From assembly GCA_015066565.1 (NCBI GenBank), contig SVOB01000002.1, forward strand, positions 124,001-188,000: 64,000 nucleotides of DNA, written 5' to 3'. This document shows positions 1 through 9,200 of this stretch, one piece after another. The notes beneath the pieces were generated by a model. The model had not been told where the DNA came from. It searched no databases and saw only the letters and a list, made by a program, of their open reading frames with translations. The first letter of the stretch is position 1. Each line of letters begins with the position of its first letter. A program made the translations under genes and the position numbers. The stretch comes from Oscillospiraceae bacterium (GTDB taxonomy: Bacteria > Bacillota > Clostridia > Oscillospirales > Acutalibacteraceae).

Positions 1-1
1 C

Positions 2-2044
2 GGCGTAATTTCCGATACCCATGTTTTCCCCCATTCCAATATGGGTGACGACATTTATGCTTTCGCCGCCGATTACAGAGGCGACACAAAGCAGTATGAG
101 TATTCCGAACAGCTTCTTGACTGCGCGCTTGACGCTCTTGCCGCTCACGCAAAGAAAAACGGTATGAAGTACGTTATTCTTCCCGGCGACATTACAAAGG
201 ACAGCGAGGTCTGCGCTCACGAGGCTGTTGCAAAAAGACTTGAACAGTTCGAAAAGGACACCGGACTTACCGTTCTTGTTATAAACGGCAACCATGACAT
301 AAATAACTCTCACGCTGTTGACTATTCTTCGGGCGAGCGCGTTATGGGCGGAGATCAGATAACAACTCCCGAAAAATATCTTGAAATTTATAAAAATCTC
401 GGTTATGACGTTGCGTACCATACGTTTACCCCTCCCGAGGGCGAACAGCAGGGTATGATGACTTATTCCGTTAAGCTTGACGGCAATTACAGGTTTATTG
501 CGTTTGACTCCAACTGCTTCTCAAAGGATTGCACCAAGACAGGCAAGGACGAGCACGATACAAGAGGTATGGTAAGCGCGGCTCTTATGGAATGGCTCCT
601 TGACGAATGTAAGGACGCTCAGAAGCACGGCGAAACGATTATCGGTATGTGCCACCACAATATCGTCGCTCACCACGACCTTGAGAATAATGTTCTTAAC
701 GAGTTCGCTATTGACGATTGGGAGTATGTAGCAACCTGCCTTGCTAACGCGGGTATGCACTATGTATTCACGGGTCACCAGCATTCAAACGATGTCGCTT
801 CCTATGTCACAGAGGAAGGCGAGGTTATCTATGACTGCGAAACCGACTCGCTTTCAAGCTTCCCCCACTATTTCAAAGAGGTTGTCTTTGACAACACCGA
901 TTTGAGCGGAAAAATTGTTGCCGACTACACAACCTATAAGGTTGACTCGGTTAAAAAGCTCAAGGACCTTGAGGGCAACAAGATAAATGATTTCGCAAGG
1001 TTCTCGTTCCAGAAGGTATTTATGGACGGCGGCGACGGCGACGTAGGTCCGTTCTTTGACGCTATTATTGACGACTATGCTATGAACACTCTGTTCAATA
1101 TCGGCGGTAAGCTCAATCTTACTGATGAGCAGATAGTCAATATTGCCCGCGACCTTGTTCAGAATCTTAAGACCCTTAAGGTTTCGGATATTCCGTCAAC
1201 CAAGTTCAAGGATGAAATCGGATTCTATGATGAAGAATACGGCACCCTCGACAGCGCTGTCTGCTCGGCTTGGTACTATCTTTCGGTAGGCGACGAGTAT
1301 ATTGAAGACGACGAGTTTATGAAGGACGCCATTGAACAGTGCAGGCACGGCGACGTCGGCGCAAGGGTAGTTTTCACGCTTCTTAAAACTATTCTCGATA
1401 ACACGGCGGGCAACGCAACCGTTCTTGAATTTGTTGAAAGCATTTACACGGCAGGTCTTAATATGTATTCGGGACTTGCGGGTAATATTATGGGAAGCCT
1501 TCCGTTCGCTCCCCAGGCAGCTCCCGCTTTAGTTGACGGCGAAGGCGACGACGCTCAGACAACCGGCGAAACCGACGCTGCAGCCGAAACCGAGGAAGAG
1601 GCTGAAGGCGGCTCGGGCTTTGACCTTTCAATCCTCAAGAAAATACCAGGAATGAATCTTGACACCTTAAAGGGTCTGCTTTCAAATCCGTCGCTCGTAG
1701 GTCAGATTCTCGGCTACGCTATCGAATCAATGTGTATTGACGAAAACCCCGGCGAGCGTCAGGACAATAACTTCACTCATATTTATTCGGGAAAGATTGA
1801 ACCCGCTAATAATGACGAAGAAAAACCCACCGAACAGGCGAACAACGAGCCGACAACAAATCAGTCAACGGTTCCCGCCTCGACAATTCCCGGCGGCAAC
1901 AACCCCGCAACCGGCGGCATAGCTTTCACAAGAGTCGAAACCGAGCCTAAGGTTCCGACGGCTGAGCTTATCTTAACTCTCGGCGCGTCTGCTCTTGCCC
2001 TTGCGGTAACAGTAGTTCTCCGCAAAAAGAGAGAAGAAGCATAA
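2..2044 (+). CDS. Secreted/wall-anchored calcineurin-like metallophosphoesterase (5' truncated by window)
   Basis: The gene is cut by the window edge. The reading frame is open back to base 2, and the first visible residues include SDTH (nt 11-22), the D-x-H metal motif of calcineurin-like phosphoesterases. The ATG at 41 is therefore internal. The other family motifs follow in order: GD near nt 185, GNHD near nt 287, CHHN near nt 650 and GHQH near nt 773, so the dinuclear metal site is complete. After the catalytic domain come about 250 residues of mainly acidic, unassigned sequence, then a Pro/Thr/Asn-rich linker. The C-terminus has NPATGG followed by a hydrophobic helix and RKKREEA, which resembles a sortase-type or membrane anchor of ruminococcal surface proteins, although the gap between motif and helix is longer than usual. 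Likely role: extracytoplasmic phosphoesterase; the substrate is unknown. Confidence 0.85.
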   Translation, partial: GVISDTHVFPHSNMGDDIYAFAADYRGDTKQYEYSEQLLDCALDALAAHAKKNGMKYVILPGDITKDSEVCAHEAVAKRLEQFEKDTGLTVLVINGNHDINNSHAVDYSSGERVMGGDQITTPEKYLEIYKNLGYDVAYHTFTPPEGEQQGMMTYSVKLDGNYRFIAFDSNCFSKDCTKTGKDEHDTRGMVSAALMEWLLDECKDAQKHGETIIGMCHHNIVAHHDLENNVLNEFAIDDWEYVATCLANAGMHYVFTGHQHSNDVASYVTEEGEVIYDCETDSLSSFPHYFKEVVFDNTDLSGKIVADYTTYKVDSVKKLKDLEGNKINDFARFSFQKVFMDGGDGDVGPFFDAIIDDYAMNTLFNIGGKLNLTDEQIVNIARDLVQNLKTLKVSDIPSTKFKDEIGFYDEEYGTLDSAVCSAWYYLSVGDEYIEDDEFMKDAIEQCRHGDVGARVVFTLLKTILDNTAGNATVLEFVESIYTAGLNMYSGLAGNIMGSLPFAPQAAPALVDGEGDDAQTTGETDAAAETEEEAEGGSGFDLSILKKIPGMNLDTLKGLLSNPSLVGQILGYAIESMCIDENPGERQDNNFTHIYSGKIEPANNDEEKPTEQANNEPTTNQSTVPASTIPGGNNPATGGIAFTRVETEPKVPTAELILTLGASALALAVTVVLRKKREEA

Positions 2045-2063
2045 TAAACAGAACAGTTAAAAT

Positions 2064-2106
2064 TAACAGCCTGCTCGTTTGAACAGGCTGTTTTCGTTTT
2101 GTTTTT
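2064..2106 (+). terminator. Rho-independent terminator after the phosphoesterase
   Basis: The stem AACAGCCTG/CAGGCTGTT (2065-2073 and 2084-2092) is followed by a T-rich run, just downstream of the stop codon. Confidence 0.85.
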
Positions 2107-2116
2107 TATATACAAC

Positions 2117-2192
2117 GGATGGGCAATACCCGTCTCTACGGTTTGAGTTAAATATAAATTTTACCGTAGGGAGCGGCGTCCCCGACGCTCCG
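2117..2192. repeat. Two REP-like palindromic units
   Basis: Two short GC-rich palindromes in an AT-rich gap lie in opposite orientation: 2117-2141 (minus, ending ..CTCTACGG) and 2164-2192 (plus, starting CCGTAGGGAGCGGCG). The same CGTAGGG-type unit recurs at 13411 and four times at 17435-17607, so this is a dispersed intergenic family. The units lie downstream of both flanking genes. Confidence 0.6.
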
Positions 2193-2209
2193 AATTAATA
2201 ACGTCTGAT

Positions 2210-3586
2210 TTACTTATTCAAAAAATCCTCAATGAATTTTATCTGTTCGTTTACGCTCTTTTGACCTGTGCCGCCCTGCGAAATGCGTTTGTTCACGCAG
2301 GCTTCAAGTGAAATTTCGCCGTATAAATCGCTCTCGAAAAGAGGGGAGAATTCCTTGTATTTTTCTATCGGCAATTCATCAAGAACTGTTTTGCTTTCAA
2401 TACAGCAGGCTACAATCTGACCGACTGTTTTATAAGCCGAACGGAAGGGCATTCCCTTCTTTACAAGGTAGTCTGCAAGGTCGGTTGCGTTTATGAAGCC
2501 GTTCTGCGCCGCCTTATACATATTGTCCTTGAGAACGGTCATAGTTTCAATCATCGGCGAAGCGACCTTAAGACACATTTTTACGGTTTCAATTGCGTCA
2601 AAAATGGCTTCCTTGTCCTCCTGCATATCCTTGTTGTATGCAAGCGGAAGCCCCTTGAGAACTGTCAGAAGCGTTATCAGATCGCCGTAGACCCTGCCCG
2701 TTTTTCCCCTTATGAGTTCAGCCATATCGGGATTCTTTTTCTGGGGCATAATGCTTGAGCCGGTTGTGAAGCTGTCGTCAAGCTCGACGAATTTGAACTC
2801 CCAGCTCGACCAGAGAATTATCTCTTCGCTCAGCCTTGAAAGGTGCATCATAAGAATTGAATAAGCGCCGAGAAGCTCAACACAGAAATCCCTGTCGGAC
2901 ACACCGTCGACCGAGTTTAGAACTATTCCGTCAAAGCCGAGCTTTTCAGCCGTCATAAGCCGGTCCGTGTCGTAGGTGGTTCCCGCTAAAGCGCAACAGC
3001 CGAGAGGAGAAAGATTCATCCTTCCCTGCGCGTCCGAGAGCCTTTCAAAATCCCTTGTGAGCATAAAAGCGTAGCTTAAAAGATGGTGAGCGAAGGTTAT
3101 CGGCTGAGCCCGCTGAAGATGGGTGTAGCCCGGCATAATTGCGTCGGTGTTTTCCTTCGCTTTTGTTTTTATTGCGTTTATAAGCGAGAGAACGAGCGCC
3201 TTTATCTCGTCGGTTTCGTCACGGAGAAACAGCCTTATGTCAACGGCTACCTGGTCATTGCGGCTTCTCGCCGTATGAAGCTTTTTGCCCGTGTCGCCGA
3301 GACGAAGCGTCAACTCCTGTTCAACGAACATATGAATATCCTCTCCGCCTGAACTGAAGCTGATTTTACCGCTTTCTATATCCGAAAGAATTTCGCCGAG
3401 TGTGTCAACAATCAGTTCGCTGTCGCTTTTCGGAATAATTCCCTTTGCGCCGAGCATGGCGGCGTGAGCCATAGAGCCTTCAATATCCTGTTTATACATT
3501 TTGCAGTCGAATTTCAGTGAGGAGTTGAAGTCATCGGCGACCTTGTCCAATTCCTTTGAAAACCTGCCTGCCCACATTTTTTCCAT
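2210..3586 (-). CDS. argH: Argininosuccinate lyase
   Basis: Cytoplasmic enzyme of the fumarase/aspartase superfamily that splits argininosuccinate into arginine and fumarate, the last step of arginine synthesis. The 458-residue length is typical. The superfamily signature loop GSSIMPQKKNPD is present, as are the N-terminal MWAGRF start and the HTARSRNDQV region that contributes to the active site. The ATG at 3586 is preceded by AAAGGGAA. It lies 11 bp downstream of argG on the same strand, so the two final arginine genes form an argGH operon transcribed leftwards. No truncation is seen. Confidence 0.97.
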   Translation of the reverse strand: MEKMWAGRFSKELDKVADDFNSSLKFDCKMYKQDIEGSMAHAAMLGAKGIIPKSDSELIVDTLGEILSDIESGKISFSSGGEDIHMFVEQELTLRLGDTGKKLHTARSRNDQVAVDIRLFLRDETDEIKALVLSLINAIKTKAKENTDAIMPGYTHLQRAQPITFAHHLLSYAFMLTRDFERLSDAQGRMNLSPLGCCALAGTTYDTDRLMTAEKLGFDGIVLNSVDGVSDRDFCVELLGAYSILMMHLSRLSEEIILWSSWEFKFVELDDSFTTGSSIMPQKKNPDMAELIRGKTGRVYGDLITLLTVLKGLPLAYNKDMQEDKEAIFDAIETVKMCLKVASPMIETMTVLKDNMYKAAQNGFINATDLADYLVKKGMPFRSAYKTVGQIVACCIESKTVLDELPIEKYKEFSPLFESDLYGEISLEACVNKRISQGGTGQKSVNEQIKFIEDFLNK

Positions 3587-3597
3587 TTCTGTTCCCT

Positions 3598-4824
3598 TTA
3601 TATATTGTTCTTTGCCTTCATTTTTGAATAAACCTCGACGGGCAGTCCGTAAAGCTTTATAAAGCCTGCGCTGTCAGCCTGGTTATAAACGTCGTCCTCG
3701 TCAAAGGTTGCGATTTCCTCGTCATAAAGCGAGTAGGGCGAGGTGATTGACGAATTGATTATATTTCCCTTATAGAGCTTTAATTTGACGTCGCCCGTAA
3801 CTGTTTCCTGAGTAGTTTTTACGAACGAAAGAATAGCTTTGGTAAGAGGTGTGAACCACTGGGCGTTATATACAAGCTCGCCGAGCTTCTGGGCGACAAG
3901 CGCCTTGTAGTGCATTGTCTCTTTATCAAGACAAACCGTTTCAAGCGCCGCGTGAGCCTTATAGAGAATTGTTCCGCCCGGTGTTTCGTAAACTCCGCGG
4001 CTCTTCATACCTACAAGCCTGTTTTCAACTATGTCGAGAAGACCGATTCCGTTTTCGCCGCCGAGCTTGTTGAGAAGAGTTACAAGTTCAACCGAGCCCA
4101 TCTCTTTTCCGTCAACGGCGGTCGGTATTCCCTTTTCAAAGTGAATTGTAACGTAGGTCGGCTTGTCGGGAGCCATTTCGGGTGAAACGCTCATCTCAAG
4201 AAAGCCCGCTTTGTTATATGTCGGCTCGTTGGCAGGGTCTTCAAGGTCAAGTCCCTCGTGCGACAGATGCCATATATTTTTATCCTTTGAATAATTCGTT
4301 TCCCTGTTTATGCGAAGCGGAATATTATGCGCTTCTGCATATTCGATTTCTTCTTCACGTGATTTTATATCCCACTCACGCCAGGGGGCGATAATCGGCA
4401 TTTTCGGCAAAAGAGCCTTAATTGCAAGTTCAAAACGAACCTGATCGTTGCCCTTGCCCGTACAGCCGTGACAGATAGCGTCGGCGTTTTCCGCTACGGC
4501 GATTTCGGCAATTCTTTTTGCAATCGGGGGACGCGCGCAGGCAGTTCCCAGCGGGTAATCCTCATAAAGAGCGCCCGCCTGAACGCAGGGAAAGGCGTAT
4601 TCTTCGAGAAATTCCTTTGTCAAATCCTCTATATAGAGCTTTGAAGCGCCTGTTTTTATAGCCTTTTCCTCAAGGCCGTCAAGCTCGGTGCCCTGACCTA
4701 CATTACCCGAAACGGCGATAACCTCGCAGTTATTGTAGTTTTCCTTAAGCCACGGAATGATTATTGAGGTGTCAAGTCCGCCTGAGTAAGCGAGAACAAC
4801 CTTTTTGATTTTTGATTTGTCCAT
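3598..4824 (-). CDS. argG: Argininosuccinate synthase
   Basis: ATP-dependent ligation of citrulline and aspartate to argininosuccinate. The N-terminal AYSGGLDTS motif is the ATP-pyrophosphatase loop, and [15 protein letters not shown] is also typical of the family. A longer frame opens at 4896, but the start at 4824 (MDKSKIKK) is preferred: GGAGG lies 7 nt upstream, the resulting 408 residues fit the family, and the extra upstream residues overlap the promoter. First gene of argGH. The upstream region holds a good sigma-A promoter and sequences resembling ArgR operators, which fits arginine repression. The argCJBD genes are not in the window. Confidence 0.97.
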   Translation of the reverse strand: MDKSKIKKVVLAYSGGLDTSIIIPWLKENYNNCEVIAVSGNVGQGTELDGLEEKAIKTGASKLYIEDLTKEFLEEYAFPCVQAGALYEDYPLGTACARPPIAKRIAEIAVAENADAICHGCTGKGNDQVRFELAIKALLPKMPIIAPWREWDIKSREEEIEYAEAHNIPLRINRETNYSKDKNIWHLSHEGLDLEDPANEPTYNKAGFLEMSVSPEMAPDKPTYVTIHFEKGIPTAVDGKEMGSVELVTLLNKLGGENGIGLLDIVENRLVGMKSRGVYETPGGTILYKAHAALETVCLDKETMHYKALVAQKLGELVYNAQWFTPLTKAILSFVKTTQETVTGDVKLKLYKGNIINSSITSPYSLYDEEIATFDEDDVYNQADSAGFIKLYGLPVEVYSKMKAKNNI

Positions 4825-4857
4825 AATAAAACCTCCGAAATGCAAATCAACTTTATG

Positions 4858-4914
4858 CGTATAATTATGCAATAAAATATGTATAATGTCAAGCATAAAA
4901 TGTAAAAATATACA
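4858..4914 (-). promoter_or_regulatory. argGH promoter with putative ARG boxes
   Basis: On the minus strand TTGACA (4887-4892), a 17-bp spacer and CATAAT (4864-4869) form a promoter. Two 14-mers match the Bacillus-type ARG box TGnATwwwwATnCA with one mismatch each: TGCATAATTATACG (4858-4871, minus strand, over the -10) and TGTAAAAATATACA (4901-4914). The promoter is well supported. The ArgR assignment is inference and could be chance in such AT-rich DNA. Confidence 0.5.
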
Positions 4915-4971
4915 GAAAAATGAATATTTTATATAAAATATACATTTATGACGTATATTATTTACATTGAC

Positions 4972-5000
4972 TTGTAAATATTATAAAAAGGTGATATAAT
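4972..5000 (+). promoter_or_regulatory. Promoter of the mgtC-like gene
   Basis: TTGTAA (4972-4977), 17-bp spacer, TATAAT (4995-5000). It is divergent from the argGH promoter; the two share a 216-bp AT-rich region. Confidence 0.7.
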
Positions 5001-5040
5001 ATTTAAATATTAATAATTCATTGTGTTAAAGGGTGATTTT

Positions 5041-5751
5041 ATGGATTTTCTCCAGACTTTTTCAAATCACGTAATTGAACAGTTGCCGATGATTTTAAGA
5101 ATTGTTGTTTCTTGCCTTTGCGGTGCGGCAATCGGCTATGAGCGTTCAGTAAGACAAAAGGACGCGGGTATACGAACTCATATTATCGTCGCTCTCGGCT
5201 CGGCGCTTATGATGATTGTTTCTAAATACGGTTTCTTTGACGTTGTTCAGTTCGACGGAATAAACCTTGATGCGTCACGAATTTCGGCTAATATTATCAC
5301 GGGCATATCGTTCCTTGGCGCAGGCGTGATTTTTGTCCGCAACGCTTCTATAAAGGGCCTTACCACTGCGGCGGGTATATGGGCGACATCGGGAATAGGT
5401 ATCGCAATCGGCTCTGGAATGTATCTTATCGGTATTATTTCGACAATCCTTATGATAATTATTCAGATTGTTCTTCATAAGTACCTTCACCATATCGACA
5501 ATACTATTGTCAGCGAAATCAAGGTAACCCTGATGGGCGGAAACGAGTCGATTGATAAATTCGTTGAGTTGCTTGAAAAGCATAAGATGAAGGTACAAAG
5601 CTACAGCTTTAACAGGAATAACGACAACACGGTTGATTTTACGCTTCTTGTAAGAACGGACGCGGACGATATAAACTTTGAAAAGACTATAGAATATATC
5701 AGACAGGAAGAAACAGTCCGTTCACTTTCAATAGACGACGTAACGCTTTGA
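5041..5751 (+). CDS. MgtC/SapB family membrane protein
   Basis: Inner-membrane protein of the MgtC/SapB family, 236 residues. The N-terminal half has several hydrophobic helices with the family sequences GAAIGYERSVRQKDAGIRTH and GISFLGAGVIF. The C-terminal ~90 residues are soluble and ACT-like in length and position. The family is linked to magnesium limitation and to modulation of membrane ATPase in pathogens; in Clostridia the role is mostly uncharacterised. Start chosen at 5041, where AAGGGTG sits 6 nt upstream; the GTG at 5023 would place the ribosome site inside the gene. It is followed by its own terminator and appears monocistronic. Confidence 0.9.
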   Translation: MDFLQTFSNHVIEQLPMILRIVVSCLCGAAIGYERSVRQKDAGIRTHIIVALGSALMMIVSKYGFFDVVQFDGINLDASRISANIITGISFLGAGVIFVRNASIKGLTTAAGIWATSGIGIAIGSGMYLIGIISTILMIIIQIVLHKYLHHIDNTIVSEIKVTLMGGNESIDKFVELLEKHKMKVQSYSFNRNNDNTVDFTLLVRTDADDINFEKTIEYIRQEETVRSLSIDDVTL

Positions 5752-5765
5752 TAAACTGCTTTAAA

Positions 5766-5803
5766 AAAACAGACGGGTAGGTTTTCTGCCCGTCTGTTTT
5801 TAT
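5766..5803 (+). terminator. Terminator after mgtC-like gene
   Basis: Stem ACAGACGGG/CCCGTCTGT (5769-5777, 5789-5797) with flanking A and T runs; possibly bidirectional. Confidence 0.9.
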
Positions 5804-5913
5804 GATTTACCGTTTTACCGCATTAAAATTCAACAGTTTTTCGGCTTATTTTTTATTATTTTGTTAATTGTGCATAATAAACAACAAAATGCAAAATTCT
5901 TTGTGCAAAATGC

Positions 5914-5941
5914 TTGACAAATAAAAACAAGGTGCTATACT
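5914..5941 (+). promoter_or_regulatory. Strong promoter of a small gene
   Basis: TTGACA (5914-5919), 16-bp spacer, TATACT (5936-5941). It points at the 40-residue reading frame at 5977 and lies after the mgtC terminator, so it drives a separate short transcript ending near 6206. Confidence 0.75.
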
Positions 5942-5976
5942 GTGGATGAAATCAAGAGCAAAGGAGATGAGACACA

Positions 5977-6099
5977 ATGACAGTAGGTCAGGTTACATTT
6001 GAACTTGAACAGGAGCTTGTCGAAGAACTTTCACATTCAAAGCTCAGCTGGCACAGCTTTTGGCAGGGTATGAAGCTTTTTGCCATCACAAGAGGCTAA
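5977..6099 (+). CDS. Uncharacterised 40-residue small protein
   Basis: A short gene supported by context. It has a consensus promoter about 35 bp upstream of the start, GGAGATG 7-8 nt before the ATG, a 40-codon frame, and a terminator hairpin within 110 bp downstream. The N-terminal half is acidic (several Glu, MTVGQVTFELEQ start). The C-terminal half is aromatic and basic (SWHSFWQGMKLFAITRG) with no transmembrane helix and no Cys. No family is recognised. Possibilities include a regulatory small protein, a peptide signal precursor or a leader peptide; no downstream gene on this strand would use it as a leader, since the next gene is convergent. Coding status is likely; function is unknown. 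Confidence 0.6.
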   Translation: MTVGQVTFELEQELVEELSHSKLSWHSFWQGMKLFAITRG

Positions 6100-6164
6100 A
6101 AGCCGAAACCCCGAAAACTACCGCTTTAAGCGGTTTATATATAACCATAATTATTCATTAAATA

Positions 6165-6206
6165 TAAAAAAATGGGTATCGACATTTTGCCGATACCCAT
6201 TTTTCT
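6165..6206. terminator. Bidirectional terminator between converging genes
   Basis: Stem ATGGGTATCG/CGATACCCAT (6172-6181, 6191-6200) flanked by A7 on the left and T5 on the right. It serves both the small gene (plus) and the large repeat protein (minus). A smaller hairpin, CCGCTTTAAGCGG, lies at 6121-6133. Confidence 0.85.
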
Positions 6207-6217
6207 TTGTTTTGGTT

Positions 6218-9200
6218 TTACCAGCCTCTTGAAAGACCGTATTCCTTTTCTCGCTTGCCCGCTGAAATAAGGTCTATAAGCGAAATGTCAAATGCGTCGA
6301 AAACGCCGTCGTGGTTAACATCGGACGCTTCGGCAAGTACGCCGTCGTAAGTCCAGCCGGTCATTAAGTGTTCAAACGCCTCGTTTATATCCGAATCGTT
6401 TACATAAGTGTCGCTTGAGGAAAGGTCGCCGTAAAGAACAATATTCATTTCGTCAATTACGGTTTCGTTTTCGTCGTCGGTTACGCACTGAACAAAATAG
6501 TTAGTGCCTAAAGGCTCACCGTCGGAAACACTGTACCAGTTATTCGTAAAGAACTTAAGCTTCGTTCCCGCCATTGTTGTAACGATTTCGCCGTTTACAA
6601 TCTGAATGGGCGAGGGGATAATCTTAACGTTAAACGAGCCTGAATAACCCATAAGTCTGAAGGGGATGAAGTTATCGCCGACCGTTAACCGGTTTTCATA
6701 ACTTTGATTATTGTTATACTCAAGCGTATAGCCGTACTGAGAAGCGAATTCGTCGGGAGTGCCCGTGAATACTTCGCCGTTAGTGAAATTGACTGTCATA
6801 CTTTCAATGTTGACCCAGTAATAGAAGTATGTTTTACCCGGACAGTTGTTTTCGTAATCCCAGTCGGTCTGAGGATAACCGTAATCCGAGCTTCCTTCAA
6901 TCATAGGATTAATGTTGATTGTGACAGAGTCAATTACGGTTTCAATGACGTTAACCGTCATTTCGCCCTTACAACCCCGAAGCTCAACCTCTAATGTGTT
7001 TTCACCGAGCGTAAACGGAGTGTCATACTGCGGGTCGGACCAATTTATACTGTAGCCGTAAGTGTCTTCAAATTCGCTTACAGTTCCCGTGAACGAGGTT
7101 CCGTCCTTGAAATTGACTGAGATATTTGTTGGTTCGTAATTATAGCAGAAGAATTCCTCATACTCTCCTGTGGCTTCGTTCCAGCGGGTATTCAGGTAGC
7201 CGTCTGTTTCGAAAATACAGGTATATGGCGAAAGGGTAAAGCTTTCAATCGGGGTTTCAACTATGTTTACAACGAACTGTCCTTGGCAGCCTGCGATAGA
7301 AACGTCAATCGGGTTAGAACCTAAGGTTAACGGAGTTTCATACTGCGGGTCATACCAGTTTACTTCATAATACTGATTTCTGAAATCGTAAATTGTACCT
7401 GTAAATGTAGTTCCGTCCTTAAAGTTTACCGTGAGATTTTCAATATAAACATTATAGTGATAGAACTCTTCATCCTGCTGAGTGTCGTCGTTCCAGCGGG
7501 AATCCCAGTAACCCTCGGTTTCAAGAACGATTGTCTGAGGCTCGACAGTGAAGGACTCAATCGGTGACTCAAGAATATTGATTATAAACTGTGCCGAGCG
7601 TCCTCCTATGGTAACGTCAATAACATGCTGACCTACGGTAAAGTGTTCGTTAGCCTGATTGTCCGAATAATCAGCGTAGTAGCCGTAGGTGTCGCTGAAT
7701 TCGTCGACCGAGCCCGTGAATGAGGTTCCGTCCTTGAAATTGACAGTAAGGTTATCTATCGAGGTGTTATAGCGATAATATCTTTCCTGCTGTTCGGTGT
7801 CATAGTTCCAGTAAGAATCCCAATATCCGTTTGTTTCAACGATATATGAAACGGGCTCAATAGTAATGCTTTCAATAGGCGATTCGGTAATATTAATAAT
7901 AAATACGCCTGCCGTTCCGCAAATTGAAGTTTCAAGCTCGTTTTGACCTACCGTAAAGGGAGAACCGGACTGAGTATCTTTAATTTCGACACTGTAGCCG
8001 TAGGTGTCCTGAAAATCGTAAACAGAGCCTGTAAAGGTTTCGCCGTTCTTGAAATTAACGGTTATGTTTTCGTAGTCAATATAATAGTGATAGAACGGAA
8101 TTTCTGTCTGGGAATTTTCGTCCCAGTAACTGTCCTGATAGCAGTTTGTGCCCTCTGTATAAGTGACAGGCTCAATTGTAAAGCTTTCAATCGGGGATTC
8201 GAGAATGTTGACAATAAACTGACCTGCTACGCCGCAGATTGAAACGTCAATAATATTCTGACCGATTTCAAACGAAGCGTTGTACTGCGGGTCGCCCCAG
8301 CTAACGTCATAGCCGTAGGTGTTCTGGAAATCGTAAGCGGTACCGGTAAAGGTTTCGCCGTTTTTGAAATTGACCGTAATATTATCAATATAAATATTGT
8401 AGTGATAAAACTCTTCATATTCGCCTGTTTCGGCGTTCCAACGGGTGTCGTTATAGCCGTTTGTGCCGTAGATAACATCCATAGGCTCAACCGTGAAGCT
8501 TTCAACAGGGGATTCGGTAAGGGTTAAGGTACAATTGCATCTGAATCCGCCTAAGCCGACAGTGAATTCGTGGTCGCCTACGCCCCACTGATTGTCGTAG
8601 CTTTGGTCGGTAATATAATAAAAATCAAAATTATATCCGTATGTGTCGTTGAATTCGTATGCAGGGCCCGTGAACGTGCGTCCGTCCTTGAAATTGACCG
8701 TTATTTCCTGCGGGTCAACGTTGTAACGGTAATACGAGCCTATGAATTCTCCGTCCGTATATTCGTTTTCCCTGTAGCCGTGAGTTCCGACAACAAAGCT
8801 CATATTTTCAACGGAAATCGAATCAATCGGGCTTTCGGTAATTGTAACGTTAAATGTTGCGGTAAGACCTGAAAAACGCGCCGTTACTTCATGACTGCCC
8901 ACGCCCCAGGGATGCTCGAAATCCTGAGAATACGAGAAACTGAAGGACGGACCCAACTGCTGTTCAATTTCGTTTGTGGTTCCCGTGAGAACGGTTCCGT
9001 CTTTCAGATGAACAGTGGCGGTCGCCTCGTTTAACGAATAGTTGAAATAAGAGGCAATCAACTCGCTGTCTTCGTTGTAAACCGAACTCCAGTTGCCGTT
9101 TGTAAATTCTTCAACAGTAATGTCCTCAATGCTGAAGGACTCAACAGGGCTTTCGTTAATTGTTACGGTGTATGTGCATTCAACTCCGCCGAACTGAGCG

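Noticed and set aside
41-43. ATG 41 as the real start of the phosphoesterase
   Set aside because: The catalytic SDTH motif is encoded upstream of it at 11-22, so the gene begins before the window.
4921-5020. Additional ARG boxes or an origin-like AT-rich site between argG and mgtC
   Set aside because: The stretch is simply very AT-rich; other 14-mers show two or more mismatches and no DnaA-box cluster is present.
8227-8505. Overlapping opposite- or alternate-frame reading frames inside the repeat protein gene
   Set aside because: They follow the repeat period of the main gene, lack ribosome sites and show no domain; shadows of the coding frame.
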